A stretch of DNA of 64,000 nt from Streptomyces sp. DH37 (lineage in GTDB: Bacteria; Actinomycetota; Actinomycetes; Streptomycetales; Streptomycetaceae). The position numbers and the translations under genes are program-made. The stretch lies in assembly GCF_029813835.1 (NCBI RefSeq), contig NZ_JARVKV010000012.1, positions 1 to 64,000 on the forward strand. The letters run 5' to 3'. This document shows positions 40,132 to 49,928 of the stretch, one piece after another. The notes below the pieces were generated by a model. It did no database searches and was not told the origin of the DNA. It saw only the letters and a program-made list of their open reading frames with translations. Position 1 is the stretch's first letter. Every line of letters begins with the position of its first letter.

Positions 40132-40743
40132 ATGGAACGCAAGACCGTGCACGTCGCCGTCTACGACACCTTCGCCGACTGGGAGATCCCCTACGCGACC
40201 ACCGCCCTGGCCGGCGCCGGCCACCACGTGGCGTACGTGGGGGAGAGCGGCGAACCGGTGATCACCATGGGGGGCATGCAGGTGGTGCCCAACCTGTCGA
40301 TCGCCGACCTGCGGCCCGACGACAGCGCGCTGCTGATCCTGCCGGGGGCGGACGCGTGGGAGAAGGTCGTCCCGCCCTTCGCCACCGCGGCCCGCTCCTT
40401 CCTCCGCGCGGGGGTGCCGGTCGCGGCCATCTGCGGGGCCGTGACCGGGCTGGCGAAGGAGGGGCTGCTCGACGACCGCCCCCACACCGGCGCCGCGGCC
40501 GAGGTGCTGGCCGCCACCGGCTACCGGGGCGGCGACCACTACCGCGAGGCCGACGCGTACACCGACGGGGACCTCATCACCGCCGGTCCCACCGAGCCGG
40601 TGGCGTTCGCCCGCGAGATCCTCGCCAGGCTGGAGGCGTACCCGCCCCGGGTGGTGGACGCCTGGTTCCGGCTGTTCCGGCACTCGGACGCGAGCGCGTA
40701 CGAGGTGCTGGCGGCCCACGAGGGCGCGGGCGGGGCGGCGTGA
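40132..40743 (+). CDS. DJ-1/PfpI family protein (type 1 glutamine amidotransferase-like)
   Basis: 203 residues of the DJ-1/PfpI superfamily. The nucleophile elbow Cys is present (VAAICGAVTGLAKEGLLDDR), as is the acidic residue near the N-terminus (DWEIPYATTAL). Such proteins act as proteases, glyoxalases, hydratases or stress proteins; the function here is open. The ATG follows a very strong gaggaggag site. Its stop overlaps the MarR start (GTGA). Confidence 0.88.
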   Translation: MERKTVHVAVYDTFADWEIPYATTALAGAGHHVAYVGESGEPVITMGGMQVVPNLSIADLRPDDSALLILPGADAWEKVVPPFATAARSFLRAGVPVAAICGAVTGLAKEGLLDDRPHTGAAAEVLAATGYRGGDHYREADAYTDGDLITAGPTEPVAFAREILARLEAYPPRVVDAWFRLFRHSDASAYEVLAAHEGAGGAA

Positions 40744-41207
40744 GCACCCCCGGCCTGCTGTCGGACACGGCGCTGGCCGTCTTCCGGCTGAACGGGCAGT
40801 TCCTGTCCGTCGCCGAGCGGCTGGCCCGGCCCGCCGGGCTGACCGCCGCCTGGTGGCAGGTGCTCGGCGCGGTGCTGCGCGAGCCGCTGCCGGTGGCCGG
40901 GATAGCCCGGACCATGGGCGTCACCCGGCAGAGCGTGCAGCGGGTGGCCGACCTGCTGGTCGAGCGCGGCCTGGCGGCGTACGCGCCCAACCCCGCGCAC
41001 CGCCGCGCCAAGCTGCTCACCCCCACCGAGGAGGGCCGCGCGGCGGTGGACCGGATCACCCCGGGGCACGCGGAGTTCGCCGCGCGGCTGGGCGGGGCCC
41101 TGGGCGGCGAGGCGGGCTTCGCCGAGGTGCGCGACGCGCTGGAGCGGCTGTCGAAGGCGCTGGAGACCCTGGGGGCGCCGGGGACGCCGGGCGCTCCGGG
41201 GGTGTGA
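40740..41207 (+). CDS. MarR-family transcriptional regulator
   Basis: 155 residues. Winged helix-turn-helix core GLTAAWWQVLGAVLREPLPVAGIARTMGVTRQSVQRVADLLVERGLAAYAPNPAHRRAKLLTPTEEG, with the usual DNA-contacting wing. A Gly/Pro-rich C-terminus (GAPGTPGAPGV) follows the second dimerisation helix. Coupled to the DJ-1-like gene by a GTGA overlap; probably regulates that operon. Confidence 0.92.
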   Translation: MSTPGLLSDTALAVFRLNGQFLSVAERLARPAGLTAAWWQVLGAVLREPLPVAGIARTMGVTRQSVQRVADLLVERGLAAYAPNPAHRRAKLLTPTEEGRAAVDRITPGHAEFAARLGGALGGEAGFAEVRDALERLSKALETLGAPGTPGAPGV

Positions 41208-41213
41208 GCGCGT

Positions 41214-41258
41214 GCGCCGGGGGGCCGCTCCGTACACGACGGCGCGGCCCCCCGGTGC
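41214..41258. terminator. Bidirectional terminator between MarR gene and purA
   Basis: 12-bp perfect stem ccggggggccgc/gcggccccccgg (41217-41228 with 41244-41255), extendable by three pairs. It lies between convergent genes. Confidence 0.82.
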
Positions 41259-41294
41259 GTCGGCCGCGTGCGATCGCGTGCGGCCGGGCGCGGC

Positions 41295-42578
41295 TCAGAG
41301 GAACGAGTTGATCTGGATCGTCTCGTCGCGGCCCGGGCCGACGCCGATGGCCGAGATCGGCGCGCCGGACATCTCCTCCAGCGCCTTCACGTAGGCCTGC
41401 GCGTTCTTCGGCAGGTCGGAGAACTCCTTGGCCCCCGAAATGTCCTCGGACCAGCCCGGCAGCATCTCGTAGACCGGCTTGGCGTGGTGGAAGTCGGTCT
41501 GGCTGTAGGGCAGCTCCTCCACCCTGCGGCCGTCGATCTCGTACGCCGTGCAGACCGGGATGCGCTCCCAGCCGGTGAGCACGTCGAGCTTGGTGAGGAA
41601 GAAGTCGGTGAGCCCGTTGACGCGGGTGGCGTACCGGGCGATCACCGCGTCGAACCAGCCGCAGCGCCGGTCGCGGCCGGTGGTGACGCCGCGCTCGCCG
41701 CCGATGGTGCGCAGCTTGTCGCCGTCCTCGTCGAACAGCTCGGTGGGGAACGGCCCGGCGCCCACGCGCGTGGTGTACGCCTTGAGGATGCCGATGACCC
41801 GGTTGATCCTGGTCGGGCCCACCCCCGCGCCGGTGCAGGCGCCGCCGGCGGTCGGGTTGGAGGAGGTCACGAAGGGGTACGTGCCGTGGTCCACGTCCAG
41901 CAGCGTGCCCTGGCCGCCCTCGAAGAGGACGACCTTGCCCTCGTCGAGCGCGTCGTTGAGCAGCAGGGTGGTGTCGCAGACGTAGCCGCGCAGCGCGTCC
42001 GCGTAGCCGAGCAGCTCCTCGACCACCTGCTCCACGGCGATGGCGCGGCGGTTGTAGAGCTTGGCGAGGATCTGGTTCTTCTGGTCGAGCGCCGCCTCGG
42101 CCTTCTGCGTCAGGATCGACTCGTCGAACAGGTCCTGGACGCGGATGCCCACGCGGTTGATCTTGTCGGCGTAGGTCGGGCCGATGCCGCGGCCGGTGGT
42201 GCCGATCTTGCGCTTGCCCAGGAAGCGCTCGGTCACCTTGTCCATGGTGGTGTGGTACGGCGTGATCAGGTGGGCGTTGCCGCTGATCAGCAGCTTGGAC
42301 GTGTCGACGCCGCGCTCCTGGAGCCCGCTCAGCTCGGAGAGCAGGACCGCCGGGTCCACCACGACGCCGTTACCGATCACCGGGACACAGCCCGGGGAGA
42401 GGATGCCGGAGGGGAGGAGGTGCAGCGCGTACTTCTGGTCGCCGACGACGACCGTGTGGCCGGCGTTGTTGCCGCCCTGGTAGCGCACCACGTAGTCCAC
42501 CGAGCCACCGAGCAGATCGGTGGCCTTTCCCTTGCCTTCATCACCCCACTGAGCGCCGAGCAGCACGAGTGCGGGCAC
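41295..42578 (-). CDS. purA: Adenylosuccinate synthetase
   Basis: 427 residues. GTP-dependent ligation of IMP and aspartate, the first AMP-specific step. Motifs: [24 protein letters not shown] (P-loop GDEGKGK at about 12-18), [57 protein letters not shown] and [15 protein letters not shown] region [17 protein letters not shown] 42578 is chosen by family alignment. Divergent from the diacylglycerol-kinase-like gene. Confidence 0.97.
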   Translation of the reverse strand: MPALVLLGAQWGDEGKGKATDLLGGSVDYVVRYQGGNNAGHTVVVGDQKYALHLLPSGILSPGCVPVIGNGVVVDPAVLLSELSGLQERGVDTSKLLISGNAHLITPYHTTMDKVTERFLGKRKIGTTGRGIGPTYADKINRVGIRVQDLFDESILTQKAEAALDQKNQILAKLYNRRAIAVEQVVEELLGYADALRGYVCDTTLLLNDALDEGKVVLFEGGQGTLLDVDHGTYPFVTSSNPTAGGACTGAGVGPTRINRVIGILKAYTTRVGAGPFPTELFDEDGDKLRTIGGERGVTTGRDRRCGWFDAVIARYATRVNGLTDFFLTKLDVLTGWERIPVCTAYEIDGRRVEELPYSQTDFHHAKPVYEMLPGWSEDISGAKEFSDLPKNAQAYVKALEEMSGAPISAIGVGPGRDETIQINSFL

Positions 42579-42678
42579 AGGCGTACACCCCTTCCGGTCG
42601 GGGCATGTCCAACGTGCGTGTCGGCGGCGTGTCGGCCGCGCTGACAAGAACCGTCGGACCGGTGCCCCGAATCGACGA

Positions 42679-42707
42679 AGCCCCTGACCGCAACAGCGAC
42701 AGGGGCT
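42679..42707. promoter_or_regulatory. Hairpin in the purA / kinase divergent region
   Basis: 8-bp stem agcccctg/caggggct with a 13-nt loop, about 100 bp upstream of purA and 170 bp upstream of the kinase-like gene. It could be a leader hairpin for either transcript. Confidence 0.4.
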
Positions 42708-42877
42708 CTTGCACCGAGAGATTACCGGACTCCTCCGACGGGAGGCGAACGCGGCGGTCCCCCGCCGCATCGCCGCCGTTCCCGCCGTCCGCGCCGACCA
42801 CCGCCGAACCCCGCCCGCAGCAGCCCGGACCAGCCGTCCCCCATCGGCGACCACAGGCCACCACAGGAAGGACCGAG

Positions 42878-43753
42878 GTGCCGGTTCCGCATCCACTCCT
42901 CGTGCTCGTCGACCCCCACGCCCGCCGTACGGACGGGGAGTCCGTACGGATCGCCAGGGACGTGCTGACCGCGGGTTCGCCCGGGGTGAAGGTGTGCCTG
43001 CCCGACGGCCCGGAGGAGGCGGCGCGGGCCCTGGCCCGCCGGGGCCGCCGCCGCCCGGTGGTGATCGGCGACGACCGGGCGCTGCTGCGGGCGGTACGGC
43101 TGCTGCACCTGGAGCGCGAGCTGGCGCGGTGCGCGCTGGCGGTGGTCCCGGTGGGGCGGCCGGGATCGGTGTCGCTGGCCGGGACGCTGGGGGTGCCGCT
43201 GGACGCGGTGCGGGCGGCGCGGGCCGTGCTGGAGGGCGCGGAGAGACGCTTCGACCTGCTGATAGACGACAGCGGCGGAGTGGTGCTGGGAGACCTGCGC
43301 ATTCCGCCGCTCCGCGGTGAGCGGGACGGCCCGGGCGGACGCGGCGCCGGGGACGGCCCGGCCCGCGGGGCGCTGGGCCGCTGCCGCTCCCTGGTCCGCA
43401 CCCTGGCCCGCTCCTCGCCCGGCCCCGAGGCGGCGCGGCTGCGCGTGGAGGCCGACGGGGTGCTGCTGACCGACCTCGACCACCTGGTGGAGCGGGTCTC
43501 GCTCACACCGAACGGCGGCCTGGTGGACGTGGTGGTGCGGCGGCGGTCGGAGGACGGTCCGGTGCGGGCGCGGGCGCGCACGGTCACCGTCTCCGGGCCG
43601 CACTTCCGCTACCGCGCCGACGCGGTGGTCTCCGGCCCGGTCCTCACCCGCACCTGGACGGCGCACCCCTCGGCGCTGCGCCTGACCGTACCGCCGGCCG
43701 TGCCGCCGGCCGCCTCGCCAGCCGTTCCGCCCCAGCGGCCCTCCCCCGCCTGA
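42878..43753 (+). CDS. Diacylglycerol kinase-like (DAGK catalytic domain) protein
   Basis: 291 residues. N-terminal [18 protein letters not shown] resembles the opening strand of lipid kinases. [17 protein letters not shown] sits where GGDGTxxxV normally is, and [23 protein letters not shown] matches the PxGTxNDFAR strand in outline. Both hallmark motifs are degenerate: no GGDGT, and GRPGS in place of GTGN. Catalysis is uncertain; a non-catalytic family member is possible. GTG 42878 has aggaagga about 7 nt upstream. By recollection this gene neighbours purA in other streptomycetes. Confidence 0.7.
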   Translation: MPVPHPLLVLVDPHARRTDGESVRIARDVLTAGSPGVKVCLPDGPEEAARALARRGRRRPVVIGDDRALLRAVRLLHLERELARCALAVVPVGRPGSVSLAGTLGVPLDAVRAARAVLEGAERRFDLLIDDSGGVVLGDLRIPPLRGERDGPGGRGAGDGPARGALGRCRSLVRTLARSSPGPEAARLRVEADGVLLTDLDHLVERVSLTPNGGLVDVVVRRRSEDGPVRARARTVTVSGPHFRYRADAVVSGPVLTRTWTAHPSALRLTVPPAVPPAASPAVPPQRPSPA

Positions 43754-43770
43754 CCCCGCCCGGCGGGGCG

Positions 43771-44397
43771 TCAGGAGGAGGACGGGCGGGACGGGTGGTG
43801 AGACGCGGAGGCCGGGGAGACCGGGGAGGACGCGGAGGGTGAGGAAGGCGTGGAGGACGCGACCGCCCCGCCGTGTGCGGCCATCTCGCGGTGGGCCCGC
43901 CAGCGGTCCATCATCATGGCCAGCTCCCGCCGCATGAAGTCGAAGAACTCCGCCGTCTCGGCTATGCGGCGCCCCGCCGGGGTGTCGGGGCCGACGGCCT
44001 CGATGCCCCGGTCGAAGGTGGTGCTCCAGCGTCCGAGCAGCGCGTCGCGGTCGGTCATCGCCTCGTACCAGGCGTCCGCGTGCACCCGGTAGCGCTCCCG
44101 GCGCGAGCCCGGCTCGCGCTCGCGGGTGACCAGGTGCACCTGGGAGAGGTAGCGGATGGCGCCGGAGACGGCGGCCGGGCTGATCCGCAGGCGCTCGGAG
44201 AGCTCGGCGGAGCTGAGCACGCCGGAGTCCTCCGCCAGCAGGCAGGCGAAGACCCGCGAGGCCATGCGCTGCATGCCCGCCTCGGTCAGCTCCGCGGCGA
44301 AGCGCTCGACGAACTCGGCGACCTCGGGGCCGTAGGGCCGGGCCCGTGGCCCGTCGGCCGGTTCGTTCGACTCGTTCGAGTGTCCGTTCACCACCAC
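43771..44397 (-). CDS. GbsR/MarR-family transcriptional regulator
   Basis: 208 residues. Winged helix-turn-helix with EVAEFVERFAAELTEAGMQRMASRVFACLLAEDSGVLSSAELSERLRISPAAVSGAIRYLSQVHLVTREREPGSRRERYRV, then helices and a Ser/Pro-rich tail. This type controls divergent ABC exporters in actinomycetes. I used GTG 44397 because GGAAGG lies 9 nt upstream; an ATG three codons earlier sits directly on that site and is less likely. Divergent from the ABC ATPase, with a dyad at 44457-44469 between them. Confidence 0.88.
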   Translation of the reverse strand: MVVNGHSNESNEPADGPRARPYGPEVAEFVERFAAELTEAGMQRMASRVFACLLAEDSGVLSSAELSERLRISPAAVSGAIRYLSQVHLVTREREPGSRRERYRVHADAWYEAMTDRDALLGRWSTTFDRGIEAVGPDTPAGRRIAETAEFFDFMRRELAMMMDRWRAHREMAAHGGAVASSTPSSPSASSPVSPASASHHPSRPSSS

Positions 44398-44456
44398 GAT
44401 CCCCATCCTTCCAGGTCGTGAGGGCTTGGACCATCTCGGCATTCCGAGCCTTCACA

Positions 44457-44469
44457 AATTTCTGAAATT
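44457..44469. promoter_or_regulatory. Operator AATTTC-T-GAAATT
   Basis: Perfect 6-bp arms around one central base in the 90-bp gap between the GbsR/MarR gene and the ABC exporter operon, 17 bp before the ATPase start codon. Its AT-rich sequence stands out in this GC-rich DNA. Likely the site where the adjacent regulator represses the exporter and itself. Confidence 0.65.
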
Positions 44470-44486
44470 AGCGTAACTTCATCATC

Positions 44487-45491
44487 ATGACCAAGGCAAC
44501 CACCGCCATCTCGGTCTCCGGTCTCGTGAAGACCTTCGGCCGCACCCACGCGCTCGACGGACTCGACCTGCGCGTCGAGACCGGCGAGGTCCACGGCTTC
44601 CTGGGGCCCAACGGATCGGGGAAGTCCACCACCATCCGCGTCCTGCTGGGACTGCTGCGCGCCGACGCCGGCACCGCCCGGCTGCTGGACGGCGACCCCT
44701 GGCGGGACGCCGTCGAGCTCCACCGGCGCGTCGCCTACGTGCCCGGCGACGTGACCCTGTGGCGCAACCTCTCCGGCGGCGAGGTCATCGACCTCTACGG
44801 GCGGCTGCGCGGCGGGCTCGACGCACGGCGCCGCGACGAGCTGCTGGAGCGCTTCGAGCTCGACCCGACCAAGAAGGGGCGGACGTACTCCAAGGGCAAC
44901 CGGCAGAAGGTCGCCCTGGTCGCCGCCTTCGCCTCCGACGTGGAGCTGCTGATCCTGGACGAGCCGACCTCCGGACTCGACCCGCTGATGGAGGGCGTCT
45001 TCCGGGACTGCGTCGCCGAGGAGCGCGACCGGGGCCGGACGGTGCTGCTGTCCAGCCACATCCTCAGCGAGGTCGAGGCGCTGTGCGACCGGGTCAGCAT
45101 CATCCGCCGGGGCGTCACCGTCGAGAGCGGCTCGCTCGCCGACCTGCGGCACCTGACCCGCACCTCCGTCAGCGCCGAGCTGGCGAGCGAGCCGAACGGG
45201 CTCTCCGGCCTGCCCGGCGTCCACGACCTGTCCGTCCGGGGCCGCCGCGTGCGGCTCCAGGTGGACACCGACAGGCTGGACGGCGTGCTGCGGCGGCTCG
45301 CCGAGTCCGGGGTGAGGAGCCTGACCTGCACCCCGCCCACCCTGGAGGAGCTGTTCCTGCGGCACTACCAGGACGGGACCGGCCCCGCGGCGGCCGTCTC
45401 CGCGGACGCCTCACCGGCTTTCTCCGGGGACGGCTCCGGGGGCGCCTCCGGGGACGGCTCCGGTGAGGGCGGAAAGGTCGTGGCGTCATGA
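44487..45491 (+). CDS. ABC transporter ATP-binding protein (multidrug/antibiotic exporter)
   Basis: 334 residues. Walker [10 protein letters not shown] (about 41-49), signature-region [18 protein letters not shown] (the KGNRQK variant of LSGGQ common in this exporter subfamily), Walker [16 protein letters not shown] and switch [10 protein letters not shown]-terminal accessory domain and a Gly/Ser/Asp tail. ATG overlaps none upstream; TGA overlaps the permease ATG (ATGA). Confidence 0.92.
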   Translation: MTKATTAISVSGLVKTFGRTHALDGLDLRVETGEVHGFLGPNGSGKSTTIRVLLGLLRADAGTARLLDGDPWRDAVELHRRVAYVPGDVTLWRNLSGGEVIDLYGRLRGGLDARRRDELLERFELDPTKKGRTYSKGNRQKVALVAAFASDVELLILDEPTSGLDPLMEGVFRDCVAEERDRGRTVLLSSHILSEVEALCDRVSIIRRGVTVESGSLADLRHLTRTSVSAELASEPNGLSGLPGVHDLSVRGRRVRLQVDTDRLDGVLRRLAESGVRSLTCTPPTLEELFLRHYQDGTGPAAAVSADASPAFSGDGSGGASGDGSGEGGKVVAS

Positions 45492-47125
45492 CCGCCGTGG
45501 CCCAGCCGACGGCCGCCGCCCGCCGCGGGGGCTCCCGCCGCGACCTGGCGGGCACCGGCACGCTGCTGCGGCTCGCGCTGCGCCGCGACCGCGTGCTGAT
45601 CCCGGTGTGGGTGCTGCTGCTGACCGCGCTCGCCGTGCAGAACGCCGTCGCCGTCGAGCAGTTCTACCCCACCGCCGCCGAACGCGCCGAGCTGGTCGCG
45701 TCGATGAACGCCAACGGCTCGATGCGCGCGGTGTACGGCCCGGCCTTCAGCAGTTCTCTCGGCGGCCTGGCCGTCTGGGAGATGCTCACCCTCGGCAGCG
45801 TGCTGGCCGCCATCATGAGCATGGTCATCGTGGTGCGGCACACCCGCGAGGAGGAGGAGACCGGCCGCCAGGAGCTGCTCTCCGCCGCGATGGTCGGCCG
45901 CCGCGCCCCGCTCACCTCCGCGCTGCTGGCCGCGGGCATCGCCGACGCGGCCGTCGCCGCCCTCGTCGCCCTCGGCCTCATGGGCGTCGGGCTGCCCGCC
46001 GGCGGCTCGCTGGCCGCCGGGCTCGCCCTGGGCGGCACCGGCCTGGTCTTCGCCGCAGTCGCCGCCCTGACCGCGCAGCTCACCGAGAGCGCCCGGCTCG
46101 CCAAGGGGCTGACCGGCGCCGCGCTCGGCGCGGCCTTCGTCCTGCGCGCCGCCGGGGACTCCGGCACGGCCGACGGCTCCTCCGTCCTGGCCTGGCTCTC
46201 CCCGCTGGGCTGGGCGCGCAACGTACGGCCGTTCGCCGACGAGCGGCCGTGGGTCCTGCTGCTGACGCTGGGCCTGGCGGCGGCGGTGACGGCCGCCGCG
46301 TACGAGCTGGCCGGGCGGCGCGACATCGGCGCCAGCTTCCTGGCCACCCGGCCCGGCCCGGCGACCGGCCGGATCAACGGCCCCTACGGGCTGGCCTGGC
46401 GGCTCCAGCGCGGCTCGCTGCTGGGCTGGGGCACCGGGCTGGCCCTGGCGGGCCTGGTCTTCGGCGCGATGGCCGAGGGCGCGGGCGACCTGCTCGGCGA
46501 CAACGAGCAGAGCCGCGAGGTGATCGAGCGGATGGGCGGCACGGCGGGCATCACCGACGCCTTCCTCGCCGCCATGGCCGGGCTGTTCGGCATGATCACG
46601 GCGGTCTACGCGGCGAGCGCGGTGCTGCGGATGCGCGGCGAGGAGACCTCCGAGCGCGCCGAGCCGATCCTGGCCGGCGCGGTGCCCCGGCTGCGCTGGG
46701 CGGCCGGCCACCTGCTCTTCGCCTTCGCCGGGTCGGCCGTCCTGCTCGCCGCCTGCGGCCTCGCCATGGGGGTGGGCTACGGCCTGGCCGCCGGCGAGCC
46801 GGGCGCCGTGTGGCGGGTGACCGGCGCGGCCCTCGCGCAGGCGCCCGCGGTGTGGACGCTCGCCGCGGTGGCGGTGCTGCTCCTGGGCGCCGTGCCCGGG
46901 GCGAGCGCCGCGGCGTGGGGGCTGGTCGGCGGCGCGCTCGTCATCGGCTGGATCGGCCCGGCGCTCGACCTGCCGCAGCAGGTGATGAACCTCACGCCGT
47001 TCACGCACCTGCCCAAGCTGCCGGGCGGCGATCCGGCCGCGGCGCCGTACCTGTGGCTGCTGCTGGCCGCGGCGGGGCTGACGGCGGCCGGACTCGCCGC
47101 GTTCCGCCGCCGCGACATCGGCTGA
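45488..47125 (+). CDS. ABC exporter permease (two ABC-2 halves)
   Basis: 545 residues with about 12 TM segments in two six-TM halves. The second half restarts near [21 protein letters not shown]. Loop [24 protein letters not shown] and its counterpart [25 protein letters not shown] are repeated cytoplasmic elements, showing internal duplication. Matches the polyketide/antibiotic exporter permease family of actinomycetes. Forms the exporter with the coupled ATPase; substrate unknown. Confidence 0.9.
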   Translation: MTAVAQPTAAARRGGSRRDLAGTGTLLRLALRRDRVLIPVWVLLLTALAVQNAVAVEQFYPTAAERAELVASMNANGSMRAVYGPAFSSSLGGLAVWEMLTLGSVLAAIMSMVIVVRHTREEEETGRQELLSAAMVGRRAPLTSALLAAGIADAAVAALVALGLMGVGLPAGGSLAAGLALGGTGLVFAAVAALTAQLTESARLAKGLTGAALGAAFVLRAAGDSGTADGSSVLAWLSPLGWARNVRPFADERPWVLLLTLGLAAAVTAAAYELAGRRDIGASFLATRPGPATGRINGPYGLAWRLQRGSLLGWGTGLALAGLVFGAMAEGAGDLLGDNEQSREVIERMGGTAGITDAFLAAMAGLFGMITAVYAASAVLRMRGEETSERAEPILAGAVPRLRWAAGHLLFAFAGSAVLLAACGLAMGVGYGLAAGEPGAVWRVTGAALAQAPAVWTLAAVAVLLLGAVPGASAAAWGLVGGALVIGWIGPALDLPQQVMNLTPFTHLPKLPGGDPAAAPYLWLLLAAAGLTAAGLAAFRRRDIG

Positions 47126-47341
47126 GCGGGACGGGACGGGCGGGCAAGCCGGGACGGGACGGGCGGGCGCGGGCCTGACGGACGGGACGGGACGGGTGGG
47201 CGGCGCGGGTGCGCCCCCCGGGTCCGTTCCGCCGTACGGGGCAGCCGTGTCGTCCGGCCGCAGCACTCGGGGATGCGGGGCGGCGGGGACGCTGCTCGCA
47301 TGGGGGCGGCGTACACGCGAACGTCGAGGAGGTCGCCTCCC

Positions 47342-47923
47342 ATGCAGTCTCCGCATCCCCGGCACGGCCGCTCCCGCCGCGCCCGCCGCCTGGCCGCCGG
47401 TACGGCCGCCGCCCTGGCGCTGGCCGCCCCCACCCCCGCCCCCGCCTCCGCCTCGGAGGGCGGCCACGGCACCGGGCGGGACCCCGGCCGCGAACTCACC
47501 CTCACCCCCGCGGACGGCGGGGACGGCGGGGGCGCCGCCGTGGGCGTACGCGCCGTGTGCGAGGCCAGCGGCGCGGGCGGCGTCGTCTCCTCGCCCGCCT
47601 TCGAACGGACCGTGGCGCTCGAGCGCGCCGGCGGCGACCGCCCCTCGCCGGAGAGGCGCGCCACCGCCGCCCTGCGGCCGGGGCTGGCCGTCGGCGGCAG
47701 CTATCCCGTGGTCGCCGTCTGCGGCACCGGGGAGCTGCTCTCCGCGTCCTTCGTCCACACCGGCGTCACCGCGGGACCCGGCGACGGCCCGTCCTCCGCC
47801 GCGCCGACCGCCGGCGGCGCCGCCGCCCTGGCGGGCCTGGCCGGCCTGGCGGTCGGCGCGGTGTTCCTGCGCCGCCGCGGAGGAGGCGGGCTCCGCCGCC
47901 GCCGGGTCAGCGACCGGCCTTGA
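47342..47923 (+). CDS. Secreted, C-terminally anchored hypothetical protein
   Basis: 193 residues. Arg-rich n-region, hydrophobic core AAGTAAALALAAP and likely cleavage after APASA, then a small domain with two Cys (AVCEASGAG, AVCGTGELL) and a C-terminal TM (AALAGLAGLAVGAVFL) ending in an Arg-rich tail. This looks like a surface-anchored protein, but no LPXTG or LAXTG sortase motif is seen before the TM. The ATG follows GAGGAGG. Its 3' end overlaps the convergent kinase gene by 17 bp. Confidence 0.7.
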   Translation: MQSPHPRHGRSRRARRLAAGTAAALALAAPTPAPASASEGGHGTGRDPGRELTLTPADGGDGGGAAVGVRAVCEASGAGGVVSSPAFERTVALERAGGDRPSPERRATAALRPGLAVGGSYPVVAVCGTGELLSASFVHTGVTAGPGDGPSSAAPTAGGAAALAGLAGLAVGAVFLRRRGGGGLRRRRVSDRP

Positions 47924-49763
47924 CCCGGTCCTCCTGGAGCGAGGTCAGCCGCAGGACGACCAGGATCGCCAGCACGGCCGACGGGACGGCCAGGAGGTCG
48001 AGGAAGACCGAGAGGGCCGCGGTGCCCCCCGCCTCCTCGACGGTGCCGGCGTCGTACCAGTACTCGAAGTTGAGGAAACCGCCGACCATGCCGATCAGCC
48101 ACATCGTCCACCAGCCGTTGAGCAGCCCGCGGTTGCTGCTCTGGCGGGGGCCGTACCAGGTGGTCCGGGTCGAGGTGGGATCGCTGTGGTCGCAGATGTC
48201 GTTCATGATCTGCTTGGGCATGAAGAACCAGGCCACCGGCACGAACCAGGCGCCGATCGCCCACCCCGGGGCGTACCGGATCTGTCCGGGCGCGAACGCC
48301 TCGGCGTTCATCCGGACCCGCCAGAACCACACCAGCCACAGCACGACCACCGGCAGCGAGAACAGCAGGTTGAGGACCGCCATCACATCGGTGGTCGTCC
48401 GCAGCGAGTCGTAGGCGAAGTCCGCGTGGACCAGGGTGCCGTCCGGCAGCCCGTCCAGTTCGTCGTAGAGGCGGAAGTCGAGCACGAGCTGCACCAGCGT
48501 GCACAGCAGCAGCGCGCTCAGTCCGGCGCACAGCGCGAGGGACAGCGTGCGCGCCGACCGCGCGGCTCCGGGGCGCGCGACGCCGTTCACCGCCGGATAG
48601 GGGGCGGTGGCCGGGGGCGGGGGCGTGGAGTGCCACGGCCGGGGGGCCTGCTGGTGCGTCTGCGGCGCGTACGGCCCGGTGACCGGCCCCGACGGGTACG
48701 AGGGCTGGGGCGGGACGGTCGGCGCGTACCCCGGAACGGCCCCCACGGGGCTCCCGTGGGGCGTGTTCGGGGCGGTGTGCGGCAGGGGCGGCGGCGTGGC
48801 CGGTCCCGCTCCGGGGCCCGTCGCGAGCGAGGGCCGGGCGAGGGCGCCCGCCACCGCGTCCGGGTCCTCGCTGTCGAGGAGCTGCACGGCGTGGCGGCCG
48901 AGCTGGGCCAGCACCTCGCCGGGCAGCCAGGTGCCGCCCGCCGGCGCGTGCGCCCCGACGCGGGCGGCGAGGTCGTCGAGCGTGGGCCGCTCGGCGGCGG
49001 CCTTGGCCAGGCAGTCCTCCACCAGTCCGCGCAGCGGCCCGGACAGCCCGCTCAGGTCGGGCGCCTCCTCGGCGATGCGGAACAGCAGCGCGTGGAAACC
49101 GCTGTCGGCCGTGCCGAACGGCATCCGCCCGGTCGCGGCGTAGGCGAGCACCGAGCCGAGGCAGAAGATGTCGCTGGCCGGGGTGACCCGCTCGCCGCGG
49201 ACCTGCTCGGGCGACATGAAGCCGGGCGAGCCGATGACCGCGCCGGTCTGGGTCAGCCCGCTCTCGGTGACCGAGTCCAGGGCGCGGGCGATGCCGAAGT
49301 CGATCACCTTCGGCCCGTCGATGGTGACCAGCACGTTCGACGGCTTCAGATCGCGGTGCACCAGCCCGGCTCCGTGGATGGCGCGCAGCGCCTCGACCAG
49401 TCCGGCGGCCAGCGCGTACACCGAGTGCTCGGGCAGCGGGCCGTAGTCCTCGTCCACCACCGCCTGGAGGGACGGCCCGGCGATGTAGCCGGTGGCCACC
49501 CAGGGGGTCGCGGCGCCGGTGTCGGCGTCCAGCACCGGAGCCGTCCACTCCCCGCCGACCCGCCGTGCGGCGGTGACCTCCTTGGCGAAGCGCTCCCGGA
49601 AGGACGGCTGGCGGGCCAGCTCCTCCTGGACGACCTTCACCGCGACCGTGCGGCCCCGCTCGGAGCGGGCCAGGTAGACCCGGCCCATCCCCCCGGCGCC
49701 CAGTCTGCCCAGCAGTCTGTACGCGCCCACCCAGCGCGGGTCCCCGTCCCCCAGTGGCTCCAT
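47907..49763 (-). CDS. Ser/Thr protein kinase fused to a DUF4328 membrane domain
   Basis: 618 residues. The N-terminal Hanks kinase has the Gly loop LGRLGAGGMGRVY, Lys43, HRDLKPSN (Asp138), DFGIAR and the activation segment GSPGFMSPEQVRG, so it should be active. A Pro-rich linker (about 280-400) leads to a C-terminal DUF4328 domain with about five TM helices and the signature FAPGQIRYAPGWAIGAWFVPVAWFFMPKQIMNDI. Most actinobacterial kinases have one TM and an outer sensor; here a whole multi-pass domain takes that place. The ATG has GGAGGAG upstream. Confidence 0.9.
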   Translation of the reverse strand: MEPLGDGDPRWVGAYRLLGRLGAGGMGRVYLARSERGRTVAVKVVQEELARQPSFRERFAKEVTAARRVGGEWTAPVLDADTGAATPWVATGYIAGPSLQAVVDEDYGPLPEHSVYALAAGLVEALRAIHGAGLVHRDLKPSNVLVTIDGPKVIDFGIARALDSVTESGLTQTGAVIGSPGFMSPEQVRGERVTPASDIFCLGSVLAYAATGRMPFGTADSGFHALLFRIAEEAPDLSGLSGPLRGLVEDCLAKAAAERPTLDDLAARVGAHAPAGGTWLPGEVLAQLGRHAVQLLDSEDPDAVAGALARPSLATGPGAGPATPPPLPHTAPNTPHGSPVGAVPGYAPTVPPQPSYPSGPVTGPYAPQTHQQAPRPWHSTPPPPATAPYPAVNGVARPGAARSARTLSLALCAGLSALLLCTLVQLVLDFRLYDELDGLPDGTLVHADFAYDSLRTTTDVMAVLNLLFSLPVVVLWLVWFWRVRMNAEAFAPGQIRYAPGWAIGAWFVPVAWFFMPKQIMNDICDHSDPTSTRTTWYGPRQSSNRGLLNGWWTMWLIGMVGGFLNFEYWYDAGTVEEAGGTAALSVFLDLLAVPSAVLAILVVLRLTSLQEDRVKAGR

Positions 49764-49928
49764 CGCGCGCGGCTCCTCCCCGTTCACCTCGTGCGTTGAG
49801 AATAGAGGTGCGGACGCACGGTGGTGACGACGGCAACCGATCCGTGACCGGTTCCCCTCTCCCTTTCCCACCACCTCACCCGATTCCTCCCGCCCCCCGC
49901 CCGGCTTTTCCCACCACCCCGCCCGGCC

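Noticed and set aside
42679..42707. The hairpin upstream of purA as a purine riboswitch
   Set aside because: It is a single 8-bp stem with a large loop and lacks the three-way junction and conserved core bases of purine riboswitches. No other pur gene here has a riboswitch-like leader.
42569..42877. Upstream extension of the kinase-like protein from the ATG at 42569
   Set aside because: It would add 103 Arg/Pro/Ser-rich residues crossing the purA promoter; the GTG at 42878 has a clear Shine-Dalgarno and fits the domain start.
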